A stretch of 41,633 nt of DNA from Anaerolineae bacterium (GTDB lineage Bacteria > Chloroflexota > Anaerolineae > 4572-78 > J111), in the NCBI GenBank assembly GCA_020433785.1, contig JAGRCC010000232.1:1-41633 (forward strand), read 5' to 3'. Positions 33,690 through 41,633 of this stretch are shown in pieces (the first letter of the stretch is position 1; each line of letters begins with the position of its first letter). The notes beneath the pieces were generated by a model. That model was not told where the DNA came from and ran no database searches. It worked only from the letters and a program-made list of their open reading frames with translations. The position numbers and the translations under genes are program-made.

Positions 33690-36077
33690 TTATTGGACAA
33701 ATAGATCCGGAGTTTGGTCTTGGCTGGACATCATATAGGCCCAGACCTTTTTTTGGGAAATGTCGGGGAGGTACTGGGCCGGAATAGTGAGCCTGATGGA
33801 GGTAGCAGACAGATGAGTGACCGTACCAGAATACAAATTTTGCTCAAAGTGTCCATCGCCTTCCGAGTCTCTGGCCAGTGTAAACGTTGTTGGGTTGAAG
33901 CGGATCATATCGCGGTTTGCGCCGTACAAATAGACAAAGTTCCCTTCGCCTATGACGGTTTGGTCCGTATGGAAGTCGAGGGTAACATCGACCGTGTTAT
34001 TATTGTAGCTGATGGCTAATCTTCGGAGATCAGGCGCTTGCCCCTCGGCCTCGTCATCTACCGCGTATTCAAGGACATTGCTCTGCCTGCCCGAAACGCC
34101 ACAGGCGCAAACCCGCTGACGCCCCGGTACGCTGTAGGTTGCCGCTGCTGTTGTGGGCCGCTGATCCCAATAGCCAAAATAGTTGCCGCTGGTATTTTGG
34201 ATGACAAAACAGCCAAGTCCGCCCTGCGTGGTTTCAAAAAAATTATCGATGGGGAGTTGTAGGGCTTGAAGCACCGCGCGGCATTGGTCGGGAGAGCCAT
34301 CTGAACCGGTGTAGGTCCGGGTTGCTTCGTCATAACCGCCGTGAGCGACGCAGACGGAGTCGCATGGTGCGCTGTCCCCGCCAAGATACCAGCAGGCCCC
34401 AGCGACTTCCACTCCATCACACGGCGTTTTAGGGGTATCTTCGGCGGGCGGCGGGAATGCTTCCGGCCAGTCGCCATATTGGCCCGGCCCACTAACCCCC
34501 AGCGAGTTGCCCGGACCATCGAGCATAATCTGCACTTGATCAAAAAAGTTTGAGCCGATAACGGCGTCGCCGGTAGTGATTTGGTTGTCCTGCCAGCAAA
34601 CGGACGCATGATTGACCCGATAAAAGCCGTTAGCTCCCAGCATCGTGACCGAGTCGATCACATAGCCGTTATTGACGCCGCCAAAGCAGTTGAATTCCCC
34701 GGCCGAGAAGGGCAGCCCCAGCGTTGCGGCCATTCTATTATTGACCAGCGTCACCGTAGTTCCGGTGTCAAAGAAAAAGTTGTACTCGCCTGACTGATCT
34801 GAAACCGTATGGCCATTTTGCTGAAACACCACGTTCCGCAGCCAATAACGCCTTCCGGCCGTTGCGCCATCGGTGCTGACCAAATTGCCCGCCGGCTCTA
34901 ATTGAAGCGCCACGTCAGGGGTAGGGATGGCTGTATCGCCCGGCCAGAAGAAATCCATATACGGCCCGCTCACCCCCGTGGGCGAGTCGGTCACCATAGT
35001 CGTATAATCAATCTGAGCCACGATCTGATTGACCACAGGCGCGCCAATCAGTGAAACATTCACATTCTCCGGCTTAACGGCAATGTTCCCGACCTCGATT
35101 TGGGGATCGAAGCCCGTACCGGGTTGCCCGATGGGGATACTCCCATCGGCTTGGCGCCTATTCAAGCCATTCAAGCGAAGATTGACCGTTCTGACCTCAG
35201 TCAGTTTGAGATGCCCGGTATCACTGTTGCCCCAATTTGCGCCGGTAATCCGATTGGGTGGAGGAAAACCATTAATTCTGACCTTTGTAGAGCCAGAATC
35301 ATAGAGGCCAAATAGCGAGAACGCACCTTCACCCAAGGGATAAACATCCTTTCCCGAGGGATCGGTTAAGGCATAGAAGACAACCGGCAAAGGTCCTTCC
35401 GTATGGCCCGAGCCATCAATAATGATTTGATAGGCTGCGCCGCCGCCAGAACCGGCTTGCCACGCCGCTGCGACGGTTTCCCAGTGCGCCATAATTTCCA
35501 AATTTTCTGATTCTAAGGCGATGGCCTCTTTTAGGGTAACATAGGCTTCATCGAGCATGCCGCTTTTATAGTACACCCAGCCCAAGGTGTCGAGATAAGT
35601 TGACCGGTATTGGCCGTTGCCTTCCAACTCCAAGGCCCGTAGAGCGAGGTCCTTAGCCTCCATTAAGTTCGTTTCCAGCCCATCAGCATACAGGTAGGCC
35701 AGGTTGTTATAGGCAACCGCATAGTTAGCGTCTAATTCGATCACTTGTTCGTAGCCGGCAATCGCGGCTTCGTATTCGCCTATTAAGTGGTAGGTGTAAG
35801 CTCGGCCGAAGTAGGCGGCTGCATATTGAGGATCCAGAGCGATGGCCCTATTGTAGGCCTCTATGGCCTTGGCATACTCCCGTTGACTCCGGTAATAATT
35901 CCCTTGACGGAAATAGGTTGCCGCCTCCTGCCCTTGCAAGTGAAACGAGACTTGCTCAAGCGGTGGGTCGCCATTCAGCGCCGCCGATGGCGGAGATGAC
36001 CCGCCACATTGAGATCCAACCAAAGCGAGCAGGCTCATTAGCAACAAATAGGTCCAGAACTTTTTGTTATAAAACAT
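33690..36077 (-). CDS. TPR protein with retropepsin-like aspartic protease region
   Basis: 795 aa. An N-terminal export signal (about 1-22) ends near GSQC, which would be a non-standard lipobox. TPR units (about 58-205) read EAYNRAIALDPQYAAAYF and similar. A beta-rich region (about 225-580) contains FFFDTGTTVT with Asp437, followed by a conserved GDAVIGSNFFDQV strand, as in single-domain retropepsin-like proteases. A cysteine-rich stretch (about 565-690) may be disulphide-bonded, and a beta domain ends the protein. AAGGAGG precedes the ATG. It lies 27 bases after the FecR-like gene. If exported, protease and TPR both act outside the membrane. Catalysis is plausible, not certain. Confidence 0.8.
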   Translation of the reverse strand: MFYNKKFWTYLLLMSLLALVGSQCGGSSPPSAALNGDPPLEQVSFHLQGQEAATYFRQGNYYRSQREYAKAIEAYNRAIALDPQYAAAYFGRAYTYHLIGEYEAAIAGYEQVIELDANYAVAYNNLAYLYADGLETNLMEAKDLALRALELEGNGQYRSTYLDTLGWVYYKSGMLDEAYVTLKEAIALESENLEIMAHWETVAAAWQAGSGGGAAYQIIIDGSGHTEGPLPVVFYALTDPSGKDVYPLGEGAFSLFGLYDSGSTKVRINGFPPPNRITGANWGNSDTGHLKLTEVRTVNLRLNGLNRRQADGSIPIGQPGTGFDPQIEVGNIAVKPENVNVSLIGAPVVNQIVAQIDYTTMVTDSPTGVSGPYMDFFWPGDTAIPTPDVALQLEPAGNLVSTDGATAGRRYWLRNVVFQQNGHTVSDQSGEYNFFFDTGTTVTLVNNRMAATLGLPFSAGEFNCFGGVNNGYVIDSVTMLGANGFYRVNHASVCWQDNQITTGDAVIGSNFFDQVQIMLDGPGNSLGVSGPGQYGDWPEAFPPPAEDTPKTPCDGVEVAGACWYLGGDSAPCDSVCVAHGGYDEATRTYTGSDGSPDQCRAVLQALQLPIDNFFETTQGGLGCFVIQNTSGNYFGYWDQRPTTAAATYSVPGRQRVCACGVSGRQSNVLEYAVDDEAEGQAPDLRRLAISYNNNTVDVTLDFHTDQTVIGEGNFVYLYGANRDMIRFNPTTFTLARDSEGDGHFEQNLYSGTVTHLSATSIRLTIPAQYLPDISQKKVWAYMMSSQDQTPDLFVQ

Positions 36078-36104
36078 TTGATCCGCCTCCTTCCGGCAAT
36101 ACGT

Positions 36105-37283
36105 TTATTCCAAAAAAGCCTTTAGACTCTGCTCAATGTCAGCGATGCGTTGAGTCTCACCCAAGGTCTCGTAATGCATTTTGGCCTGGGTCAATTGGGC
36201 CAGCCCGGCGTCTACATTGCCCAGCCGGATCAGTATTTCACCCAGTTGGGCTTGACTGTCGGCCAATATCTCGATGTTATGCTGACGCTCGGCCAGCTTG
36301 ATGGCCTGGCGGTAACGTGCCTGGGCCGGTAATAATAAGCCTGTCTGGGCATACATCTCGGCCAGGGTTTGGTGGATCGCGGCTTGGTCATTGCCGGTTT
36401 CGACCAACCTTTCCACCATATCCGTCGCCTCTGCCAATAAGTCCTGGCCGGCGTAATATTGGGCGATGGCGTACGCTTCGGCAACGCCACCCAGACCCAG
36501 CCCGGCAATCTGTTGCCGCCGGGCCTCTACCTCGGCCGCTTCGTCAGACGATAGCACCCTGAAGCTCAAGCCTACCGCTCCTTCATCCTGCGAGGAGTGG
36601 CCCATGTCGTCCGTAATTGTCAGTTGGTAAATAATGCCCGGTTCCAAGGAAGGCTTACCAGGGTAAACCAAACGGGTTTCGGTTACGTTCTTGGCCGTCC
36701 AGGTTAGGTTGCCGCCGAAGACCTGAACGGTATAGCGGCTGGCGCCGGGCGGCGCGTGCCATCGCAGTGTAGGGGTGCTATCAAGCAATTTAGTTGAGCG
36801 CGGGCTGATAAGATAGGGTATGTCGGAGTCGCCGCCGCGAGTACTGGCAATTTTCACCCCGCGTCGAACCAGGTCCGGCTCTGCGGGCCGAGGGCAGCCG
36901 TTCAGACCGGTTGGGGCCGGGCCGGCGGGTACGGTCCAGAGGCGGAGGTTGTCGCACAACAGGGTAGCCGCCGCATCAGCGGGTACATGCAGCAGGTCGC
37001 CACGCCGCACGGCTACGCCAAAGTCGGTTTGGAAAAAATCTGACCAATTACGGCGTTTGAGACGCACCTCGCCTTCAACGGCCACCAGTAGGTTAAGGCC
37101 TTGATCGGCCGCGTTAAATTCGACTGCGTCGCTTTCTCGGGTTGCGACTCGACTCGGTGGCGTTGTAACCGAGGTTGTCGGCGTAGGCGACGCAGTGACG
37201 ACTGCCTTCGAGGTACAGCCGCAGCCGCTTGCGGTGATGACGATCAAGATAATAACCAGCCAAGATAGTGATCGTTTACTCAT
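36105..37283 (-). CDS. FecR-like domain / TPR lipoprotein
   Basis: 392 aa from ATG 37283, which has AGGAGG six bases upstream. The in-frame start at 37343 lacks this site and would precede the signal peptide by 20 residues. The signal ends in ITASGC, a good lipobox with Cys21. Residues about 60-150 look FecR-like (VAVEGEVRLKRRNW, then VRRGDLLHV and a late strand). A fibronectin-like section (about 170-245) follows, with LRWHAPPGASRYTVQVFGG. TPR units occupy about 290-390. No ECF sigma factor is adjacent, so classic FecR signalling is not indicated. The start overlaps the upstream gene's stop by eight bases. Confidence 0.82.
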   Translation of the reverse strand: MSKRSLSWLVIILIVITASGCGCTSKAVVTASPTPTTSVTTPPSRVATRESDAVEFNAADQGLNLLVAVEGEVRLKRRNWSDFFQTDFGVAVRRGDLLHVPADAAATLLCDNLRLWTVPAGPAPTGLNGCPRPAEPDLVRRGVKIASTRGGDSDIPYLISPRSTKLLDSTPTLRWHAPPGASRYTVQVFGGNLTWTAKNVTETRLVYPGKPSLEPGIIYQLTITDDMGHSSQDEGAVGLSFRVLSSDEAAEVEARRQQIAGLGLGGVAEAYAIAQYYAGQDLLAEATDMVERLVETGNDQAAIHQTLAEMYAQTGLLLPAQARYRQAIKLAERQHNIEILADSQAQLGEILIRLGNVDAGLAQLTQAKMHYETLGETQRIADIEQSLKAFLE

Positions 37284-38514
37284 GGTAGCCTCCTGGTTGG
37301 GTTTCAAAATAGTGACGGGCTTGCCCCACCCAGCCATCTTCATCGGGTTTGGTCAGATCGGCGAAGGCCAAGCAGCTTTCCCAAGCCGTCTTAATTTGCC
37401 CGGCGTCTGCTTCCTGGCCGGTGTAAACTTGGGCCAGCAGACAGTAAGCCGGCGCTCGATCCGGGTCTATATCAATGGCTTTATTCAGCGCTGCCTGCGC
37501 TTCGGGGTAACGAGTTTGGCCCAACCTCGCCCAGCCCAGATTCTTGTAGGTGTCGTACTTTACCTTATGATCTTTAGCCAGATTTTCGGTGGTGATGGTT
37601 AGTAGCAGGGGTACAGCGGTGTCAAAGTCGTTATCCAAAATATACAGCCGGGCCAGATTGTTGTAGGCCGCGTCGAGCTTGCTACCTTGCACTGCCAACT
37701 GGTATTCGGTTTTGGCTTGGTCTGGTTGGTTCAGATCTTCATACAGTACGCCCAGATTGTAGTGAGTTTCGATCAGGTTGGCGTCGAGGGCCAACGCTCG
37801 TTCATAGCTGGCTTTGGCTGCCGTAAATTCGCCCCGACCGTACTGCGCCAAACCGTTATCGTGGTAGGATTTGGCAATGGCTGGCAGCGAAAACCAGAAC
37901 AGAGCCATTGCGATCACCAGCCCGATGGAGGCCGCCAAGCCCAACTCTTCTCGCCATCCGGCCGGAATGAATTTGAAGCCGCTCAACATTCGCTGGATGG
38001 CTTTTTGTCCGGCTTCGGTCAAAACGCTGCGGGTCGTAAACAAGGTCAGAAGGGTGGGACCGACGATGGCCAGAATACCATAGGCGTCGGTATTGCCGCT
38101 GAGAAAGCGGGAGGCAATATCGGCAATCAAGCTGAGGGCAACGGCCAGAAAGGCCAAGGCCAACGCGGTCCATAGCCAGTTGAATCGCTCATTGAAGCGA
38201 GGTCGGGCCGGCGGCTCCGGCCACCACCAGGCCTCGGCGGGAGGATTAAAGCTTTGTCGCCAGGCCGGCAGCTCGGGCAGGCCGCGGATGATCGGCAGCC
38301 GTCGGCGAAGTTGCTGGTCGGCAGTAATAATATGTTGGGCCGTTTCGGGGTCAGGCGGGCCGGCTTCAGTCATCTGGTAGGCGACTTGATCGCGTAGAAT
38401 TAGGCAGGCCAGCGCTGCCGGGGCGTTGGGCGAGTCAATGGATGGCGGTAGCTGATCAACTTGCCGCTCATAGACGGTTGCTAACGTTGACAGGTTTTGC
38501 ATTGCGTCGATCAT
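37276..38514 (-). CDS. Membrane TPR protein, first gene of the minus-strand cluster
   Basis: 412 aa. A soluble N-terminal region (1-110) with many helices and no recognised domain is followed by membrane helices at about 112-136, 144-163 and 192-214. TPR units follow at about 217-390 (ETHYNLGVLYEDLNQPDQA, then AAYNNLARLYILDNDFDTA). AAAGGAGG lies seven bases before the ATG. The stop overlaps the FecR-like gene's start (ATGAGTAA), a clear sign of one operon. It may act as a membrane scaffold for the protease proteins that follow. No promoter could be defined with confidence upstream. Confidence 0.85.
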   Translation of the reverse strand: MIDAMQNLSTLATVYERQVDQLPPSIDSPNAPAALACLILRDQVAYQMTEAGPPDPETAQHIITADQQLRRRLPIIRGLPELPAWRQSFNPPAEAWWWPEPPARPRFNERFNWLWTALALAFLAVALSLIADIASRFLSGNTDAYGILAIVGPTLLTLFTTRSVLTEAGQKAIQRMLSGFKFIPAGWREELGLAASIGLVIAMALFWFSLPAIAKSYHDNGLAQYGRGEFTAAKASYERALALDANLIETHYNLGVLYEDLNQPDQAKTEYQLAVQGSKLDAAYNNLARLYILDNDFDTAVPLLLTITTENLAKDHKVKYDTYKNLGWARLGQTRYPEAQAALNKAIDIDPDRAPAYCLLAQVYTGQEADAGQIKTAWESCLAFADLTKPDEDGWVGQARHYFETQPGGYHE

Positions 38515-38671
38515 ACATTGCCTCCTTTCATGGGTGCTGTCTCGTCCTATACTCTTCCGCCATCGATCCCTCGTAGCGGTTGAACCTACTCCGATTTATC
38601 TTTATGTGGGGGGAACCCAGACGAATTTGCTATTGGCTGTATGGTGAAAGATGGAGGAGGAACCGATTACG

Positions 38672-38800
38672 ATGGGGTTGAGAAAGGTTAAGGTTACTTT
38701 GTTAGATACTGTCAGCGAGCCAGGGATACGTTTGAAAGGGGCTGTTATTTGTGAGGGGAAGTTCAGTGGTCACGTCTGCCGGTGCGTCAATCTTCTCTAA
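38672..38800 (+). CDS. Possible 42-aa small protein
   Basis: ATG 38672 follows AGGAGGA by about ten bases and opens a frame rich in basic and hydrophobic residues, ending with HVCRCVNLL. No homology is recognised, and codon use cannot be judged at this length. It may be chance. Confidence 0.18.
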   Translation: MGLRKVKVTLLDTVSEPGIRLKGAVICEGKFSGHVCRCVNLL

Positions 38801-39032
38801 AAAACTCACTGAACGCATTGCTGCGCGTCTGAGGCGTAAGTTTATGCTCAACTATTCGACATAGGCTTCCCCGTACTCTAATAGCTAGTTTAATCATACA
38901 TCATAATTTGTCCGGATACACCGGGCTGTTGATTAGTTAAAGACCTAGCCAGTGGGCTAATCTGCGGCTGCGATGTTTGACTAGTCCGCGGAAGTCGAGA
39001 AGATCAATTGGGGCGCATAAGCGCCAAAAATA

Positions 39033-39061
39033 TTGTTTTTGATGCTCAGGGATGATAGAAT
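39033..39061 (+). promoter_or_regulatory. Sigma70-type promoter for the DUF4180 gene
   Basis: TTGTTT at 39033-39038 and TAGAAT at 39056-39061 are separated by exactly 17 bases. Transcription would start near 39068, about 30 bases before the GTG start. A short GC hairpin lies just upstream at 39012-39025. Confidence 0.5.
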
Positions 39062-39099
39062 AACGGGATATCGTATGATTTGGACGTAGGAGCTTGATT

Positions 39100-39465
39100 G
39101 TGGAACTGAATTTCTTCGAAATACAGCAGCATCACCTTGCTGAAGTGATATCAGACGAGATTGTCATCAACAATCCGCAAGATGCATTGGATATTATCGC
39201 CGAGGCCAATTATCACGGAGCCGATCGGATCATGGTTTATGAGCAGCATTTGCATCCGGCGTTCTTTGAACTGCGAAGCGGGCTGGCCGGCGAAATATTG
39301 CAAAAGTGCGCCAACTACCGGATGAAGCTGGCCGTTATCGGTACGTTTGAAAAGTTCAAGAGCAACAGCCTACAGGCGTTTATCGGTGAGAGCAATCGCG
39401 GCCAACTGGCCTGCTTTGTGCCCGATCGGGCGACAGCCATTGCCAAACTCACCGGTGCTAATTAA
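39100..39465 (+). CDS. DUF4180 domain protein
   Basis: 121 aa from GTG 39100, which has AGGAG seven bases upstream; a TTG at 39094 is too close to that site. The whole protein fits DUF4180: an N-terminal strand, a DALDIIAEANYHGAD helix, then FFELRSGLAGEILQKCANYRMKLAVIG, the best-conserved segment, and LQAFIGESNRG near the end. The fold resembles STAS-like small alpha/beta proteins. Function is unknown; some members neighbour transcription regulators, but none is here. It probably has its own promoter and stands alone. Confidence 0.88.
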   Translation: MELNFFEIQQHHLAEVISDEIVINNPQDALDIIAEANYHGADRIMVYEQHLHPAFFELRSGLAGEILQKCANYRMKLAVIGTFEKFKSNSLQAFIGESNRGQLACFVPDRATAIAKLTGAN

Positions 39466-39526
39466 CGGTAGAGCGGGGTAAAGTGGCAAAGCTACAACTT
39501 ATTTCTTGGACACGACTAAACCCACT

Positions 39527-40504
39527 ATGTCAAAATTCAAAATCCTGATTCCCATTTTGTTTAGCTTTGTGATGGCGGCCGGATATGGGCTCTTTGTCCG
39601 GTTGGCCTTCGGCAGCGAGCAGCTTTCGACGGTTTTTGGCACCCTTAGTGTTGGCTTTTTGTTTGTTGCGCCGGTGGTCATCGGTGTTTTAACGCAATAT
39701 TTCGCGCCCGCTCAATACCGGACCAACTGGCTCTACGCCTTTTTCGCGCCGTGGGCGCCGTGCTTCATCTTCTCGGCCCTAGCTGTGGCTCTATCGTGGG
39801 AGGCCTGGATCTGCGTTGTAATGGCGCTGCCGGTCTTTTTTACGATGTCCACGGTCGGCGGGCTGTTGATGTGTTGGTTCTTGACCGCCTTCGACGCCTC
39901 AACTAAATCGCAGACGACCTTGGCGGTTGTTCTGCTGGTATTGCCTTTTATGATCGCTCCGATTGAAGGCCAGTTGCCCCGTCAAGACACGCTGCGCACC
40001 GTACACACCCAAATCGAGGTTGAGGCTGAGCCGGCCGCCGTCTGGCAGCAGATTACCCGTGTGGCCGAAATCACCGAGGCTGAACACCACTTTAGCTTTT
40101 TTCACCTGGCTGGTTTACCGCGCCCCCAGTCCGCCACCCTAACCTACGACGGTGTGGGCGGGGTGCGACACGGCCAGTGGGAGAATGGCCTGGCTTTTGT
40201 CGAACGCATTAGCCAGTGGCAGCCGAATGAAAGTTACGTTATGCAAATGGAGGCCGATACGCGAGCCGTAACCGGCACGTCGCTGCCGTTGCAGGAAATC
40301 GGAGGACGTTATTTCGATGTGGTGGCAGGCAAGTACGCCATTGAACCGGTTGGCGATAAGGGGGTCATCTTACATTTCACCAGCACCTATCGCTTGAACA
40401 CACGCTTCAATTTTTACAGCAGCCTCTGGACCGACTTTTTTATGCGTGATGTGCAGATGTATATCCTCGAAATTATGAAGGCCCGAGCCGAAGCCTTGTT
40501 ATGA
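39527..40504 (+). CDS. Four-TM membrane protein with C-terminal SRPBCC (polyketide-cyclase-like) domain
   Basis: 325 aa from ATG 39527; a TTG at 39506 is in frame, and neither has a strong binding site. Four or five membrane helices fill about residues 5-155. A soluble domain (about 165-320) starts TVHTQIEVEAEPAAVWQQITRV and ends in a long helix (FFMRDVQMYILEIMKAR), the SRPBCC pattern of a ligand-binding cup. Such domains hold lipids or hydrophobic small molecules. The membrane section is not one I recognise. The stop overlaps the next gene's start (ATGA), so the two are coupled and perhaps work together at the membrane. Confidence 0.82.
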   Translation: MSKFKILIPILFSFVMAAGYGLFVRLAFGSEQLSTVFGTLSVGFLFVAPVVIGVLTQYFAPAQYRTNWLYAFFAPWAPCFIFSALAVALSWEAWICVVMALPVFFTMSTVGGLLMCWFLTAFDASTKSQTTLAVVLLVLPFMIAPIEGQLPRQDTLRTVHTQIEVEAEPAAVWQQITRVAEITEAEHHFSFFHLAGLPRPQSATLTYDGVGGVRHGQWENGLAFVERISQWQPNESYVMQMEADTRAVTGTSLPLQEIGGRYFDVVAGKYAIEPVGDKGVILHFTSTYRLNTRFNFYSSLWTDFFMRDVQMYILEIMKARAEALL

Positions 40505-41633
40505 TGAAGTTCAGTCTCCGCCTGCCGCTAGGGCGCAGCGTGGTACTATTTAATCTGACCTGGCTGGTCGGTGTGGCGGCTGGCTTGTGGGCAATTGGCG
40601 CGCTTTACATTCCGATTGTTAGCGCCTTTCTCACGCCGCTGGAAACGTGGATACTGGCGGTGATAACGGGCGTTATAAGTCTCATTTGCCTCGTCGGACA
40701 CGTGATGGCGCATCAGTGGGCGGCGCGCGCCGTTGGCAGCGAGTTACCCCCAGCTATTCCTCTCTATCCAGTCGGCGATGCCGCTCAGGTGTGGCCGGCT
40801 GCGCCCACGGCCTGGCGCGAAGCTGTGGCGGCGCTGGCCGGGCCGATGGCTAGCTTGGGACTGGCCGGGCTGGCGTATCTGCTGTGGAATATCCAGCTCA
40901 ATGCCTACCTCAATACTGTTACCCTGTTTTTAATCCTATTCAACACCGGCGTCGCGGCCATCAATTTGGTGCCTTGCCTGCCCTTGGACGGCGGGCGGTT
41001 AATGCGGGCCATCGTCTGGGGCCTGCTGGCCCGACCCGCCTTCTGGGCGCGGATCGAGCGGCGATGGGGCCTAGTGGTGGTGGCCGGCCTGACCGGCTGG
41101 GGCTTTTTTCTGATGAGCCAGCAGGTGCGGTTCAGTGGCGCGACCGGGGCCGGGACGCTGCTGTTGGCCGGATTAATCGGCGTGATGCTGCTGGCCCACC
41201 CCGGTCTGCCGTGGACTCGGCCCGATCCGGCCGCACCACCCCTCTGGTCGATGGTGTTCATTCGCCTACCGCTGGCGTTCTTGCTCATCGGCAGCTTGGT
41301 GAGCCTGACGCTGCTGCTGGTGCCGACCAACAATGGGCTGGAAGCGCCCGGTATTGCCCCGCCGGTCGAGCCGATGGTGGTGGTGCCCGATGCCTATCGC
41401 CAACCGGTGCGGGGCAGCTTTTTGCTGACCACCGTCTTCTCCCAAACGCCGATTACAGCGGGCGAGTGGCTGCTTGGCCTGGTCAGCCCCGCCATCCGGC
41501 TGGTGCCCCCGGAGCAGATTGTGCCGCCCGATACTACGGTGCAAGAGGTGGCCCAACGCAATTTTCAGATGCTGGATGATAGCCAAACCGCGGCCGCAGC
41601 GGTGGGGCTGCGCCTGGCCGGCTATGAGGTCGA
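40501..41633 (+). CDS. Site-2-protease-like domain fused to YlbL/Lon-like protease region (partial at window end)
   Basis: The frame stays open from ATG 40501 to the end, giving at least 377 residues. The first 230 or so resemble M50 membrane proteases: several helices, a Leu/Pro-rich NLVPCLPLDGGRL with Asp163, and at the first metal site GHVMAH with His67 and His71. Val68 replaces the usual catalytic Glu of HExxH, so proteolysis by this domain is doubtful. After another helix (about 252-275), the sequence turns into the N-terminal part of YlbL-type Lon-like proteases: SFLLTTVFSQTPI, VPPEQIVPPDTT and MLDDSQTAAAAVGLRLAGYEV. The PDZ and Lon catalytic part would lie beyond the window. No stop or well-placed internal start separates the halves. 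Confidence 0.78.
   Translation, partial: MMKFSLRLPLGRSVVLFNLTWLVGVAAGLWAIGALYIPIVSAFLTPLETWILAVITGVISLICLVGHVMAHQWAARAVGSELPPAIPLYPVGDAAQVWPAAPTAWREAVAALAGPMASLGLAGLAYLLWNIQLNAYLNTVTLFLILFNTGVAAINLVPCLPLDGGRLMRAIVWGLLARPAFWARIERRWGLVVVAGLTGWGFFLMSQQVRFSGATGAGTLLLAGLIGVMLLAHPGLPWTRPDPAAPPLWSMVFIRLPLAFLLIGSLVSLTLLLVPTNNGLEAPGIAPPVEPMVVVPDAYRQPVRGSFLLTTVFSQTPITAGEWLLGLVSPAIRLVPPEQIVPPDTTVQEVAQRNFQMLDDSQTAAAAVGLRLAGYEV

Larger units (their letters stand above)
38515..39099. other. 585-bp divergent intergenic region
   Basis: The region must hold the promoter for the minus-strand cluster and the plus-strand DUF4180 gene. Seen in it are a weak 42-codon frame (38672-38800), a short hairpin GGCGC-ATAA-GCGCC at 39012-39025 and a well-spaced promoter candidate at 39033-39061. 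The middle 38810-39000 shows nothing recognisable. Confidence 0.55.

Noticed and set aside
36105..37283. FecR/ECF sigma signalling module
   Set aside because: The FecR-like stretch is present, but no sigma factor or TonB receptor gene is adjacent, and the protein is a TPR lipoprotein.
40584..41579. Overlapping frames on both strands at the window end
   Set aside because: They are shadows of the open frame starting at 40501, which carries S2P-like and YlbL-like motifs and simply lacks its stop within the window.

Overview
The window looks like a chromosomal segment of a Chloroflexota bacterium of the Anaerolineae/Caldilineae type. This is inferred, since no rRNA or marker gene is present. The signs are a large exported subtilase ending in a hydrophobic FLPVIVK tail, an 83-residue conserved protein coupled to a NarL-type histidine kinase, several CHAT/TPR proteins, a GD-repeat zinc-ribbon protein, and intergenic spaces filled with small palindromic repeats. 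I see no tRNA, rRNA, CRISPR array, transposase or phage structural gene.

Layout. (1) 153-8246, plus strand: a tight six-gene set with short gaps or overlaps. It encodes a Yip1-like membrane protein, a large alpha/beta-hydrolase protein, a 4-TM holin-like protein, an AarF/UbiB kinase-like protein, a membrane PH-like/AlbA_2 protein and a membrane-anchored esterase. Membrane or envelope lipid work is the common theme, but that is inference. (2) 8808-11540: a conserved 83-aa protein, a GAF-GAF histidine kinase and a NarL/LuxR response regulator, with a nested hairpin between kinase and regulator. (3) 11537-13222, minus strand: a lone Tat-type family-5 solute-binding protein whose stop codon overlaps that of the regulator. 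(4) 13697-20019, plus strand: an HdeD-like membrane/metallophosphoesterase fusion, an AI-2E family transporter and a CtpE-like P-type ATPase.

(5) 20324-24994, plus strand: a broken caspase-like fragment, a CHAT protease-like protein with a C-terminal zinc ribbon, a GD-repeat protein with a closely matching N-terminal zinc ribbon, and a secreted GH14 beta-amylase overlapping it by ATGA. This is the most unusual part of the window and resembles the caspase/CHAT effector systems known from bacterial conflict and regulated-death studies. (6) 24997-29319, minus strand: a 1440-aa secreted subtilase. (7) 38514-29856, minus strand: a compact series of TPR membrane protein, FecR-like/TPR lipoprotein, TPR/retropepsin-like protein, TPR-CHAT membrane protein and HU-like DNA-binding protein. 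It is a second protease-rich cluster built on TPR scaffolds. (8) 39100-41633, plus strand: a DUF4180 protein, a membrane SRPBCC protein, and a protein running off the window that joins a site-2-protease-like domain (HVMAH in place of HExxH) to a YlbL/Lon-like protease region.

Several starts were chosen from ribosome binding sites: GTG 13222 (minus), TTG 5837, TTG 17509, ATG 33592 (minus), ATG 37283 (minus) and GTG 39100. Family names come from remembered motifs; no database search was run.
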